Shown: positions 10,580 through 22,124 of the stretch, one piece after another
Numbering within the stretch: position 1 is the stretch's first letter
How the letters are laid out: the number at the start of each line of letters is the position of its first letter
Assembly: GCA_027924585.1 (NCBI GenBank)
Contig: BSBM01000870.1
Coordinates: 248,001 to 312,000 of the forward strand
Direction of reading: 5' to 3'
DNA length: 64,000 nucleotides
From: Larix kaempferi
Taxonomy: Eukaryota > Streptophyta > Pinopsida > Pinales > Pinaceae
Translations under genes and position numbers: made by a program
The notes under the pieces: model-generated
Seen by the model: only the letters and a program-made list of their open reading frames with translations
What the model was told of the DNA's origin: nothing
Databases searched by the model: none

Positions 10580-11995
10580 TAGGGAAAGGTAGATAACACG
10601 TGTAAGGGATATCATATTGGAGAAGATGATTTCCTTATGTACCAAGATGCCAGATTGTACATTCCAAACTATGCAGAGTTGAAGGAGCTTGTGTTGGGTG
10701 AGTTACACCAAAAGCCATATTCTGGTCACCTAGGATATCAGAAAACTATAACTGTAGCAAGGAAGAAATACTTTTGGCATGGGATGAAGAAGGACATATA
10801 AGGGTATATTGCTAGATGTCAAAAGTGTCAGCAGGTCAAGGCAGAGCATCAACATCCAACAGGATTGTTGCAGCCATTTCCCATTCTAGAATGGAAGTGG
10901 GAAGTGATTTCTATGGAATTTATAACAGGTTTTCCCATGATTGGGAAGAAACATGATTCCATTATGGTTGTAGTGTACAAGCTATAAAAAGTAGATCGCC
11001 TTATCCCAGTTAATTCTACTCACCAGGCTAATGCCATTGTGAATATCTTCATGAGAGAGATATTTAGGTTGCATGGATTTCCCAAGGCAATAATTTCAAA
11101 CAGGGACACAAAATTCACTTCCAAATTTTGAAAACGGTTATTTCAAGAGTTGGGGACTAAGTTGAACTTAAGTACAGCCTATCATCCTCAAATAGATGGT
11201 CAAAATGAGAGAGTAAACCAGATTTTTGAAGACATGTTAAGGATGTATGTGATGGATAAGCCATCCAAGTGGGAGGACTACCTACAATTGGTAGAATTTG
11301 CCTACAACAATGGGTACTAGGAATCATCGAAGATGAGCCCTTTTGAAGTTTTGTATGGTAGAGGATGCAGAACTCCAGTGAATTGGGACAACCCAGTGAA
11401 CAGGGTAGTGCTTGGAACAAAAATGATTGAAGAGATGGAACAAGAAGTTATTAGGATTAGGCAGAATTTGAAGGCAGCTCAAGATAGGAAGAAGAGTTAT
11501 GTAGATTTAAAGAGGGTACACAAAGAATTCCAGACTAGGGATCATGTTTGCTTGAGAGTGAGACTAAGGAATATCTCCATGAAGTTGGGAAGTTGTGCCA
11601 AGTTGGAACCCAGATATTGTGGACCATTTGAAGTCCTTGATAGAATAGGACCAGTTGCATATAGGATTACATTACCTGCTAACATGAAAGCTCATAATGT
11701 TTTCCATGTCTCTTTGCTTAAGAAATATGTACATGATCCTAATCACATCATTTACTGGCATGTGATACAGGTGGAACCAGAGGGCGAATTCCAAGTGGAG
11801 CCTATATGCATCCTTGACAAGAAGGTTACCTTACTTCGGAGGAGATCCATCGGACAGGTAAAGGTGAAATGGAAGAACCTTAGTCCAGAAGAGGTGACCT
11901 GGGATCTGGATGATGCCATGAGAGAGGCATTCCCGTTTTTGTTCAACTTTGAGAGCACCGAGGACGGTGTTTTTCTAAGGGGGAGGGAGTTGTAA
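10580..11995 (+). pseudogene. Chromovirus integrase with C-terminal chromodomain
   Basis: The zinc-binding region reads GELHQKPYSGHLGYQKT and then CQKCQQVK. The core shows ISMEFITGFP where the family has MDF, ISNRDTKFTS where it has SDRD, and YHPQIDGQNERVNQ with its Glu. Two of the three DDE residues therefore look lost. The C-terminal ORF (11333-11995) holds the GPF/HNVFHVSLLKKY region. A chromodomain follows at about 11790-11945 (VKVKWKNLSPEEVTWDLDDA), which in relatives guides insertion to heterochromatin. Stops fall near 10577, 10798, 10984, 11128 and 11318. The final TAA lies inside the LTR start. Confidence 0.9.
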
Positions 11996-14450
11996 TACCC
12001 CTACCCTGCCTTAGTAATTATTGGCCTTAATGTAAATATTGTGTTTGTGCAATGTGTGTTGATGCAAGTGTGGAGCTCAAGGCCAAGGCCCCACTAGTGG
12101 ATGCTTAAGGTTTGCTTTTGTAGGCAAGTATTTGATAGTGAAACTATGCATGTGTTGTTAAGCCATGAAATTTTGTAATTGATGTAAATGTTTAATATAT
12201 TGCAAAGAGATACCCAAAACTGGTTAAGTGAGGTAGCTAATGAGAATGGGGCGAAGGAATCCACTAGGGAGAGGTGAGGGGGTCGTGGGATGGTGACCCA
12301 TGCTTCCACTTGGGAAGGAATAACTGATTTGATTCCCCGTATGGGTACAGATTTGGTTACAGAACATGGAGAAGGAAATCCTACAGAGGATATTCACATG
12401 AGATAAAAACAACACTGGGATCTGAGTTGGGGGTTCCGACATTGGGTTCCTCGTTCCTTGTTTTTGGTTCGTTGTACAAGGATTTAGGCAGTCATGCTAT
12501 GGGGAGAGATCCTGAAACATAGAAGTAAGCCGAAGTAGTGAATCCAAATGCAGAGGAATCCGGCACGTATGCATTACCTTTGAGTAGATCCCTAAAGGCG
12601 AGTTCAAAGGTGGACTACACGGCGTGAATATCTTGAAGAAGCTGTGTGAAGCCCATAATCCACAAGTAGAGAATTGAGTTGCGGGATAGAGCTTAGTCCG
12701 CAACCCTGGAATGAACCAACATGTTCAATAGATGTAGAATATAGGATTTAGGATTGGAAGGCTTGATAAACCCAGTGAAGACTATGATATCATAGAACTA
12801 GTAGTTGGACCTTCTTATGCCTACCTTGAAGAGAACTGGAAGGGAAGGGGCCTTGGCATACTGTGTAGCAGCGAAGAGGGCCTTCCTTGTATTGGGTGAG
12901 GTGAATAACGTGGGTTCCATAGCTGCTAAGTGATTGAGATGTCTGTATATCTATGGTTGAGCTCACTGGATTAGAAATATCCTCCCTGTTATCCTGTATG
13001 CTTGATAAACCCAACTGCAGGTTTGATTATGATGTGTATTCCTGATAAAACCAACTGCAGGTTGGCTTAGCATGAGATTGCTTGATAAACCCAGCTATAG
13101 GTTGGCTTAGAATTGAAGTGGATCTCAACTATAAGAGAGCCTACCTATCCCATCTCGGGGGTGGTCTCTCAGCTGAAAGAGTATAGGTTGGACAGAGACC
13201 TAAGGTTGGGTGGAACGTTGCTCTCACTTAGACAGTTGCTGGGGCAACTTCAAGATACAAAGATAAGTACTCTGTGGAATGAATGATGTTATTTCAAGTA
13301 TTATTATTATGTTGTGTTGCTTAAACTGTGGAATGAATGTCATATGAATGCGAATGGTAGTTAGACCATGTGTAATCCTGAGTGGAATGTTGAGTGCGGG
13401 TTGAATGCTTCATTCCATTGCATGAGTTTAATGCATTACTAATTTACATGTGTTATATGTATGATTAGCCTTAGTTTCATTTATTATATGTATTTTGTTA
13501 TGAGATCCTTACCCTTGAAAAGGGGCTGATTAACCTTAATTAGGGAATGGTTATGGGGCCTGCGGTATGCTTAGCCTGCTCCATGATCCAGAGGAAAGAT
13601 GGGTTATGGAAGGAGACAGGTAGAGACCTATCAAAGGTTGGAAGATACCTTAGAGGGTTTTATAGACAAAAATTTAGAGAAGGAGATGAGGAGGTTAGAT
13701 ACCTTAACTAGGCAGGGGGTTGTACCATTGGATAGATCTCTCCAAGAGATTTCCAATGGTACAACCATTTCCTCATTTGGACCAAGGATGAGGAAGTTAT
13801 GCCTCTCAAAAGTTTGCATTGGAAAGCTGTAGGAACATAGGAGTTGGACTTCCGCAATTCCGACTTCCGCAATGCGGATTGCGGATTGCGGAAGGGGAAG
13901 TTTTCCGAAATTTTGAAGTTCAACTTCCGCAATTCCAACTTCCGCAATGCAGATTGCGTATTGTGGAAGGGGAAGTTTTCTGGAAGTTCAAAGTTGGGCT
14001 TCTGCAATTCCAACTTCTGCAATGCAGATTGCCAATTGTGGAAGGGGATGTTTCCCAGAATTTGGAAGTTGGACTTCCGCATTTCTGACTTCCGCAATGG
14101 GGATTGCGGATTGTGGAAAGATGCAATGCAGATTGTGGATTATGGAAAGACGCGATTGTGGATTGTGGAAAAATGCGATTACGGGTTGTGGATTGTGGAC
14201 GGATGCAATGTGGATTGCAAAAAAGAACAGTTGCGGGTTGCAGATTGCAGAAAGACACAATGCGGATTGTGGAAAGATGGGGATTGCGGAAAGACGGGGA
14301 TTGTGGAAAGACGCAATGCGGATTGTGGATTGTGGAAAGATGCGATTGTGGATTGTGGATTGTGGAAAGGCGCAATGTGGATTGCGGATTGCATAAAGAC
14401 ACCATGCAGTCTGCGGATCGCAATGGTGGATTTCAGATCTGAGTCCAATG
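11991..14450 (+). repeat. Chromovirus 3' LTR and flank (right end uncertain)
   Basis: It starts TGTAATACCCCTACCCTGCC, a typical gypsy LTR terminus, and overlaps the pol stop. I cannot see the matching 5' LTR, so the end is unknown. The region is non-coding. It holds three repeats of about 45-55 bp at 12990-13112 (GCTTGATAAACCCAACTGCA type) and a GC-rich minisatellite at 13838-14425. Open frames between 12094 and 14627 on both strands are unsupported. Confidence 0.6.
13838..14425. repeat. Degenerate GCGGATTGTGG minisatellite
   Basis: The first part (13850-14100) has three units of about 85-90 bp built on TTCCGCAATTCC/TTCCGCAATGCGGATTG. The second part (14100-14400) is a denser array of GGATTGTGGAAAGACGCAAT units of about 20-30 bp. 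Many long overlapping open frames on both strands are by-products of the periodicity. The array is rich in CG and CNG sites. Confidence 0.85.
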
Positions 14451-14529
14451 CGACCTTGTGTAGTTTTTGAAGTAAAAGAAGAAGAAAAAGTAACATCGGA
14501 TCTTCGGTGGCCTTGGAAGGCCACAAGGG

Positions 14530-14810
14530 ACATCCAAGGACATTACAGAGTAGTGCACACTCTTGACATCATGTTCTAGTGGAGATAGCAAACATCTAAA
14601 TAGTTCCCAAATGTATTTAAAAGACATGTTTAAAAATGTTGTGTTAAAGTATTAGCTAATATGCATGTGTAAACTATTGCCATTACATTTGATTATGCAA
14701 TGTCACTAATCATCAATTGGGATTTTACTTGTAGGGAAAATTCCATGTGATTTGGACTACAAGAGAAGACTTGTTCCAATGGACATATGAATCCCATTGA
14801 TGTTTAGCAA
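14530..14810 (+). other. Copia A leader remnant
   Basis: It shares blocks with the copia C leader: AGTGCACACTCTT (14551 and about 52021), AATGTTGTGTTAAAGTATTAGC (compare 60205 on) and CTTGTAGGGAAAATTCCATGTG (compare about 60420). It therefore belongs to a copia family close to B and C. No coding was seen. Confidence 0.6.
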
Positions 14811-16584
14811 GAAGCTTCATGGAATATGACTCTCAACCTAGAAGGATGACCTCGGAAGAATATTTCACAGAAGTAAAACCAGAAGTGGGCCACCCTCAGA
14901 TATTTAGCTATCCAGTCTATATACATGTGCCCAAGATAGAACCTTCAGGAAGGAAGGGAACCTTTGTGGGATACAGTGAGTCTTCAAAGGATCACAGAAT
15001 CTACATCCCAGGATCCATACAGATTGAAGTCAGTAGGGATGTGACCTTTGAAGAAGAATAACTGCCAAGAAAGGTAGAGGATCATACATGGAGATCGATG
15101 ATGAAGAAATGCTAGAACCAAAGGAGATGAGATCATATCCCCCTCTACTTCAAGAGGGAGTTAGCAGAAAAAGGATGAACCTATCGATACCATGGATCTA
15201 GTTGATATCCCCAGAGATGTTGCAGGTTGGAAAAGACCTAGATGGGAACAATATACACTTTAGGATGTAGAGGGGCATGAAGCTCCGCATGGCGCTTCTA
15301 GAGAAAGAAAAAGACCTCAAAGGTTCTCTAGTTATGTGGCACTGATGAGCAACATTATTGATTCAAAACCCTCCACTTACGAAGAAGCATCCCAACATAA
15401 AGTTTGGAAGGATGCCATGATGGAAGAATATCAATCCATTATGAAGAATGATGTGTGGGAGGTTGTGCTGAGACCTGAGGAGAAGTCAGTAGTGACTCCT
15501 AAATGGATATACAAGATCGAGCATGGAGCATATGGAAGTGTTAAGAAATACAAGGCCAAATTTATAGCCAGAGGATTCTCTCAGAAAGAGGGAGTCGATT
15601 ATGATGAGTCATTTTCTCCTGTGGCCGGATATACTTCCATTAGATCCATTATTTCTATTGCTTTAGCTATGGGATGGAAGTTGCATCATATGGATGTGAA
15701 TACAACCTTTCCCAGTGGTGTTATTGATGAATAAGTTTACATTGAACAACCAGATTGTTTTATTGTCCAAGGAAAGGAGGCTCATGTATGCTGAATGAAA
15801 AAGGAAATGTGTGGACTCAAGCAAGCACCCCGTGCTTGGTATGGACGGATAGACGGATTTCTAGTGAGCTTGGGATTTTCCAAGAGTTATGCAGGCCCCA
15901 ACCTTTACTACAAGGTTGTAGATGATGAACCACTGATCTTGGTTCTATATGTTGATGACCTGGTTTTCACAGGAAATGAGAAACTTATTGTATGGTGTAA
16001 GAAGAATCTCACCTCTGAGTTTGAAATGAAAGATCTTGGATTGATGCACTACTTCTTGGGATTAGAAGTATGGCAGAGGAAGAAAGAGATTTTACTAGGA
16101 TAAGGAAAATACACCATTGATATATTGAAGAGATTCAGGATGTTGGACAGCAAGTCCATGGCTACTTCGATGGATGCAAATTGGAAGAAGTTGAGAGATT
16201 CTACTTCAGATTCTAATTTGATTGATCCCACCATGTATCACCAGTTGATTGGATCATTGATGTATCTGAACAACACTAGACCAAATATATGTTTTGCTGT
16301 GAATTCCCTCAGTCATTTCATGTGCGAACCGAGGCAGATTCACTGGATTGCTGCAAAACATGTTCTCAGATACTTATGTGGAACTGTGGGATATGGATTG
16401 AAGTATGCTTCAGATTATGACCTGAGATTGCATGGTTTTACAGACTTAGATTGGGTCGGATGTGTTGCAGATTGAAAGAGTACTTGCAGATGTTGCTTCA
16501 ATTTGGGTTCTGTAGTTATTTCCTGGTGTAGCAGGAAGCAGAACTCGATAGCACTCAATACTATAGAGGCCGAGTACATGGATG
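14811..16584 (+). pseudogene. Copia A integrase end, RT and RNase H (5' part)
   Basis: The integrase C-terminus shows YPVYIHVPK, FVGYSESSKDHRIYIPG and VSRDVTFEEE. RT follows (15336 on) with WKDAMMEEYQSI, TPKWIYKI, GFSQKEGVDYDESFSPVA, GLKQAPRAWYGRID and an intact YVDD at 15948-15959. RNase H begins with IDPTMYHQLIGSLMYL and continues to TIEAEYM, where G1 interrupts it. Single stops occur near 15061, 15732, 15793, 16101 and 16473, some shifting frame. The integrase catalytic core is absent. Confidence 0.92.
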
Positions 16585-17749
16585 TGTTGATGCCTCGGTT
16601 GTGCAGGCTAGATGCAAAAGGTGCTGGAAAGTTCCAAGGCACTCAACAGCGGAAGAAAACCCAAGTTAAAAGGCTTCAAAGGACCCTGCGCAAGGGCAAT
16701 TCTATCCCCAACCTGTTTGGTGTGGTGATCCCCCACGGATATTAGGCCTCTGCTAGCAGTCTAAGAGTAAATGAGTTGACCTATAAGATCAGTTTTCCAG
16801 TCAAGGAAAACCAAGGTGTGGATATGGTAAAATAAAGCTAACCTAGCCTATTTTAAAAAAGGAAAACTAGTCTAAGTCATTCCTATTCTAAAATGAAAGC
16901 TTGATATTGTGCATATTAACCCCGAGGTGTGGTGAATAAGTGAATTACAACCTTTCAAAGAAATTATTTTAGTTGTTTTACTTATTAATTTAAATCACTA
17001 TCTATTAATGAAAATTAAGAGACAATAATTCAAATGCTTAAGCCTGTTCAAGATGAATCTGTAACCACTTTGTTAATTGAAAAATTAACAATAATTATTG
17101 TGCTATGAATCACTTGTAGAAATCGATAAAGAAAGTATTTAAATTGAAGAAACTCAATAAAACACTTTTCAACATAAGTCAATTATACAGGGAAACCAAT
17201 ATAACAGATTCATACACTTAAACATATGCAAAAGACATCATGCACTGTAGATGACAATCTCAAGTACACAATCAGAAATTCTCAAATAAACTTGAAGAAT
17301 AACAAGAGATAGATCAAAAGATAACTTTACTGTAATAAAAGAGGTCTTGCACAAAAAATTAAAAAAGGCTCTGCTAAACAGAGTATCTCCAGTCCAGTCT
17401 CCTGCTGATTTGAAATTCCAAAATTACCAACCCCTAACTACGAGAGGTATCCTTCTTTAAATAATTACAATAGCGTGCCAAAATAGAGATCCCTAGAAAA
17501 CAGAGATTACAAAATCGGATCCAACTATTGATCCAAGAAATCTTGCCATTTCTCATAAATGTCTAACAATTCATCTAAGTTTGGGAAATTGACAGATTCT
17601 AAAGATAAATGAGCATTGCACACGTTATTCTCCATGTCATGTTTTGCCAGCTTGTGCCAAGTGTGAAGATACATGTGAATCTTTCCCTGCATGATGACCG
17701 ATTCTCTAAACTATTCGTCTTTCAGCACCTGTTTTTCGAGATTGATTAA

Positions 17750-18274
17750 TTAATCGAAAAGATACTCATGACACAATAATAACATGATCCCGACTTGCTG
17801 ATATTTGGCATCAGGTGGTTTGGCTTGTAAAGAGTCTTCCATGGGAACTCTTGAGTCAAGAACTATATTTTCAAAAACAAAAAAATCCAGTAAAGGATCC
17901 ACTTCAGGAGGAGTCGGCAAAACATCAGGATCTTGGTTGATTATAAAATCTTGTATAACATCGTCGTCACGATCAGTCAACTTCTCGGGAACTTTCTTCT
18001 CTTTGTCATTAAGAAAATGCATGAAGATAGACAAAGCTTCAGAATATTCTTCCCCACTATCACTGCTTAAGTCAGGAATACCTGCATCAAAAGGTGGTGA
18101 CAAAGGTTCTTGATATAATAGTGGATAGAGCTCTTCATTTTCAAAACTGGGATTGAAGGATTTGCTGCCTGTCTGCATGTTACTCATATCAGATACGTTC
18201 AGGAGGAAACTTAACAAAATTATTATGCAAAAATTCCTTCTTGAAGAACACAAAGGATGAGCTAGAAGTTTCAT
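17750..18274 (-). CDS. LTR-encoded ORF of unknown function (G1, 3' LTR)
   Basis: This 174-codon frame lies wholly inside the LTR, on the element sense strand. I do not recognise it. It has a hydrophobic stretch near residues 15-27 (FCIIILLSFLLNV), then MSNMQ, an acidic middle with EPLSPPFDAG, and a C-terminal part with DFIINQDPDV and VFENIV. It has no gag or pol motif. The other G1 LTR has the same frame intact at about 82% identity by eye. A diverged version with the same landmarks lies in G2 at 62724-63191. It could be an accessory protein translated from the LTR transcript. The start is the shared ATG in all three copies. Confidence 0.6.
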   Translation of the reverse strand: MKLLAHPLCSSRRNFCIIILLSFLLNVSDMSNMQTGSKSFNPSFENEELYPLLYQEPLSPPFDAGIPDLSSDSGEEYSEALSIFMHFLNDKEKKVPEKLTDRDDDVIQDFIINQDPDVLPTPPEVDPLLDFFVFENIVLDSRVPMEDSLQAKPPDAKYQQVGIMLLLCHEYLFD

Positions 18275-18994
18275 GCTCGTTGCTAATTTAAGGCCGACTG
18301 ATAAGATGAGAATAATTGGACGGGATAAATTGCAATGATTAAAATTATACGACCGATCTACTGTAATTATCTCAACTATAATGAAATGAGCCCAGATATT
18401 CGATAGTTAGATCTAAGCCTGTGTGAAAGTACAAATTCAATTACCACTCGCATGGCTTAAATTGCTTTTACGACCTCATTATTAAAAGCAATTTCACATC
18501 AACATTTATGACTTCGAACTTATGACAAAATAGAAATTATGGCTTGAAAAACAGACTGTGAAGTGATTGAAAAAGAATCCTGATTACGCAGACCGACAAT
18601 TTTTTCATACTTATCAAACTGAAATCAAAGGACTAGATTTAATAAAAATAAATGGAAGGGTCTTACGGACCGAAATAAGCATAATGGCATAAAAATCTCA
18701 AGGAGTAGAAATGAATAACGAAGAGCTATCAAAACGAAATGAGACTGTCAAACATAGAGGGTAGCGGAGATAGTAATCTAGTCAGAGGCAAACGAATATC
18801 AGTTTCAAACGTTCCCTGGTAAGATTCAGTAGTAAAATTTTCATCGTGACAAGATAATTCTTCAAATGAGAAATGTAAAACTAAAATAGAAAAACCCTAT
18901 TAAAAGACAGATTAAAAGACACTTGTGCGATCAAAAACAAATGGATGGCTGAGATCAACCGAAGCGGGATGCATGATTTAGTTTTATTTACTAA

Positions 18995-19370
18995 GTTTAT
19001 TCGAGGACCCCGCAAGCCGAAACCCGAAAATGCGGATTCCGGGTTGTGGGACTAATCAAATCGCAAAAAGGAAAACCCATTTCTGAAAGCCGCATCCCGA
19101 AATTGCGGGTTGCGGGTTTCGCGCACAAATCTTATTCACAAAACATATTAAAGGATCTTGAAAGCCACCACCCGACAATTGTGGGTTGTGGGTTGCGGGG
19201 ACACCCAAACGCCAAGTTGAAAAAAAGGGCTCCCGAAAACCGAAAGATGCAACCGTCGAGTTGCGGGTTTTGGGTTTACCAAAAACCAAAAACTAAAAAC
19301 AAGATCCTGCAACCCGCAATTGCAGGTTACGGGTTTTAGGACTTCTAACTGTCGGGTTTCGGGTTGATAG
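18995..19370. repeat. CGGGTT-rich palindromic repeat tract in G1 LTR
   Basis: It consists of repeated CCCGCAATTGCGGGTTGCGG-like words, with inverted copies every 50-90 bp (RCCCGAAA...CGGGTT pairs). The same tract is at 36775-37175 and, diverged, at 63595-63960. Open frames across it on both strands have repetitive products and are not genes. Confidence 0.8.
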
Positions 19371-19609
19371 AAACTAAAGGTAAAATACTCAAAATTTGAG
19401 GAAAATTACAAACCAAACAAGTAAAGATCATCCGAAAAGAGAAACGCACGCATGGCAAAAGTATGGATAAGAGATCTAAGCATACCAAAACCAAATACTC
19501 ATATTTACACTGAAAACTCACCCAAATACCTTTGTATTTATTTAAAAAAAAAACAAAAAATGGGGCTCCCGTGCTTGAGCTAAGCATGGGATCTATTGTG
19601 GCCATAACA

Positions 19610-20943
19610 AATGACGACTGGCTAGGAAGAACCAGTTATCTCTGTAACGAAATTCAACTAGAATAAAACATGTTAGCCACATCAATTTTTCAACCTGAAT
19701 TTTCCAAAAATTGATCACAAGAGAGACAATTAACGAGCATGGAACATGAAACTGAGAAATCCCCAAACATGATCATGTTGAAAATAATGCAAATCTGATA
19801 AGGGGGTTGAAGAAACAACCGATATCCTTCACCTTTATGTAATCATGGAGAAGCAACTTGTGTTGAACCTAGGCACATACTTGAAAATGCTCCTAGATAT
19901 CCTAATTACACATCACCTTGATTTATCGGAATTTTATTTACATGCAATATTTGATGAGATTCTTCTTCTTTTTTCTTTTTTTTTCTCTTTTTTTTTATAT
20001 CTTTTATTTTCAAAAGGACTATGTATATAAGACCACTTCCCTGACTTGGTGATCAGATATAGGCAGTGCCATTCACAGGCAAAATTCAAAAACTGATCAA
20101 GCCAGCTCAACAACGAGACTTCTTGTCTTCCAGTTGGAATACTGAAAGCAACTATCATGGCTTGGAGACCATAATGTGATAGTTTCAGTCCAAATAAAAC
20201 CCATGATCATGGTAGGGATGGATTGCGATAAGACCCCCCTGTCCTTATACGCACGAGCATTTTTTTAAAAATGAGCAAACCAAATTTTATTAGATTGAAA
20301 ATTACAAGGAACTACCATGGCTTGGTGACCATATATTGGTAGTGTTACTCACTGATGCTTCGCTGATCATGAATGGACCGACCTGTGATAGGATCTTTTA
20401 ACTCCCAGTGAAACTGAAAGTCATCTTCCAAGTGTGGTAGCTTGATGTGAAGATGTCATTCTGCTTAGCACCTATGAACCTAATGGGTTGGCTCAATAAC
20501 AAGACCTCCCACCTTGCAATTTACATTTATTAAGAGGTTTATTGTTAAGGTGATTGTAAAAGGATCCAGAGCAGAACAAGCTGGACAGGTTATTATGATA
20601 TGCAGCTTGAACCACGAAACATGAGACAATGGAGACTCCACTATCCTCCAGACCCCAATTAAACAAATAAGACATGTGTAAGATAATGACCATTATGGAG
20701 AGATATCAATTCAGGGTTCTCCAATCATTAGTTGTATGCTCTTTGTTGAACAACCTCCGATACAGGACAAAATTATGGCTAGCAGACAGTTATAAAACCC
20801 AAGCTGAAATTATCACCAAGAGAGAAACTGATCAATAGATATCGCCAACTGTGTGGAGTTTAAATAAACAACTCAAAACCAAAAGCAAACCAATCAGGAA
20901 AATAAATAGCAAAACAAACCTATGTACAAGTACATCACCCTGA
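19610..20943 (-). other. G1 3' non-coding region
   Basis: This is the stretch between the integrase stop and the 3' LTR. Two similar segments contain CTACCATGGCTTGGTGACCA-like words (about 20150-20215 and 20310-20345), suggesting an old short duplication. A T-rich run lies at 19975-20005. No gene is supported. Confidence 0.6.
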
Positions 20944-22124
20944 TCAAACAAAATACTTCTTGAGGAGTGAAACATTCACTGGATAAGTGTCCACAACTCC
21001 TTCCAATGTCTGTAATCGAACAGTACCAGGACCAATCGTTTCTGTAACAATGAAAGGTCGTAGCCAGAGGCGTTGAAACTTGGTATAATGGTTCTTATCT
21101 TTGTGGTGTTTGTCCCATCTTAAAACCAAGTCTCCAACCGAAAATTCTCTGTCTGATGAATATTTTTCATCAAACCATCTTTTCACGATCTGCTGGTGAT
21201 GGTATAATTTGTTCTTAGCTATTTCCCTGTCTTCCTCCAGTTTAAGTAGTGTATCAATTCTCTGCTGGAGGGGAGGAGAATCGTCTTCTTGGACAGACTG
21301 AGCCAATTGTAGTGAAGGGATGGAAAGATTAGTAGGAAGGATGGCTTCTTTGCCATATACTAGACAGTAAGGAGAATTTTCGATTGTTGCCTTTGGGGTA
21401 ATTCGATCTGCCCAAAGAGCATTGTCAAGCTGTGTATGCCAATCTCTATGATGAGAAGCTACAGTATTCTTGAGAATGTTGATCAAATTTTTGGTTGAAG
21501 ACTCAGCCAAACCATTACCTTGAGGGAAGTAATTGGAAGAAAATTTAAGTTTCATCCCCTTTTCAAAAGCATATTCAATTATGTCAATAGAGGAGAAATA
21601 GGATGCATTATCAAAAACTAGGAATTTTGGAGTACCAAATCGTGAGAGTATGTGACTATCTAGGAAAGAAATGACTTGGGAGGCATTACATTGCTTAAGT
21701 GGGACTGCCTCCACCCATCTGGTGAAGTAGTTAGTTGTTATGAGAATGTATTTGTGTTGAAGGGATGAAGCAGGATTTATGGGCCCGACAAAATCCAGCC
21801 CCATTGTTGAAATGGAAACTGAACCGTGACGGGTTGCAATGGGAAGGCGGGATTCTTCAACTTCCCTATGCATTTCTGCCATGGTTCACACCTCCTTACA
21901 AAAGCATAAGCGTCTTTAAACAACGTAGGCTAGTAATACCCAGCTCTGAGAATCTTATGAGCTATTGTCTCGCCTGAAAAATGACCTCCAGCTGGTCCTG
22001 CATGAAATTGGAATAAGATGTCATCAGTTTCATGTTTTTCCAAACACCTAAGAAAAACCCCATCATAGGTTTTACTAAACAGAACTTCATTAATAAACTG
22101 ATAAGGTGCAGCCTTTAATCTCAA
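20944..22124 (-). pseudogene. G1 integrase
   Basis: The zinc-binding part shows HAGPAGGHFSGET and then RRCEPWQKC. A TAG splits it near 21930, and a one-base shift places the rest in the frame of 21882-20944. The catalytic residues are present in GLDFVGPINP, LVFDNASYF and GNGLAESSTKNL. The C-terminus has GDLVLRWDKHHKDK and VNVSLLKKYFV and no chromodomain, as expected for the Tat/Athila side of gypsy. It is otherwise well preserved. Confidence 0.9.

Larger units (their letters stand above)
1..14500 (+). mobile_element. Ty3/gypsy chromovirus, partial, nested and rearranged
   Basis: The pieces, in order, are gag-protease (40-898), RT (899-1740), a second RT copy (8709-9395), the end of RT with RNase H (9988-10579), integrase plus chromodomain (10580-11995) and the 3' LTR (from 11991). 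The order PR-RT-RH-IN with a C-terminal chromodomain defines a plant chromovirus (established knowledge). A copia element and a solo copia LTR interrupt RT at the same point. Stops, frameshifts and lost catalytic residues show it is dead. The 5' LTR and most of gag lie upstream. The right end is uncertain, between about 14.43 and 14.55 kb. Confidence 0.85.
16585..19609 (-). repeat. G1 3' LTR (about 3.0 kb)
   Basis: It starts TGTTGATGCCTCGGTTGTGC on the + strand and ends GGCCATAACA. It pairs with the interrupted LTR at 27077-37422 at similar length. It carries a sense-strand ORF (17750-18274) and a GC-rich CGGGTT repeat tract (18995-19370). The related LTR of G2 starts at 61614. Confidence 0.92.

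Noticed and set aside
13599-14627. Overlapping open frames of 60-208 codons on both strands
   Set aside because: They arise from the GC-rich minisatellite. The products are repetitive and resemble no family.
19046-19339. 97-codon frame on the + strand (also 36853-37155 and 63569-63796)
   Set aside because: It is antisense to the element, runs over the CGGGTT repeat tract and has a low-complexity product.
18995-19370. Telomere-like repeat
   Set aside because: The words are CGGGTT/GCGGGTT in inverted pairs, not TTTAGGG in one orientation.
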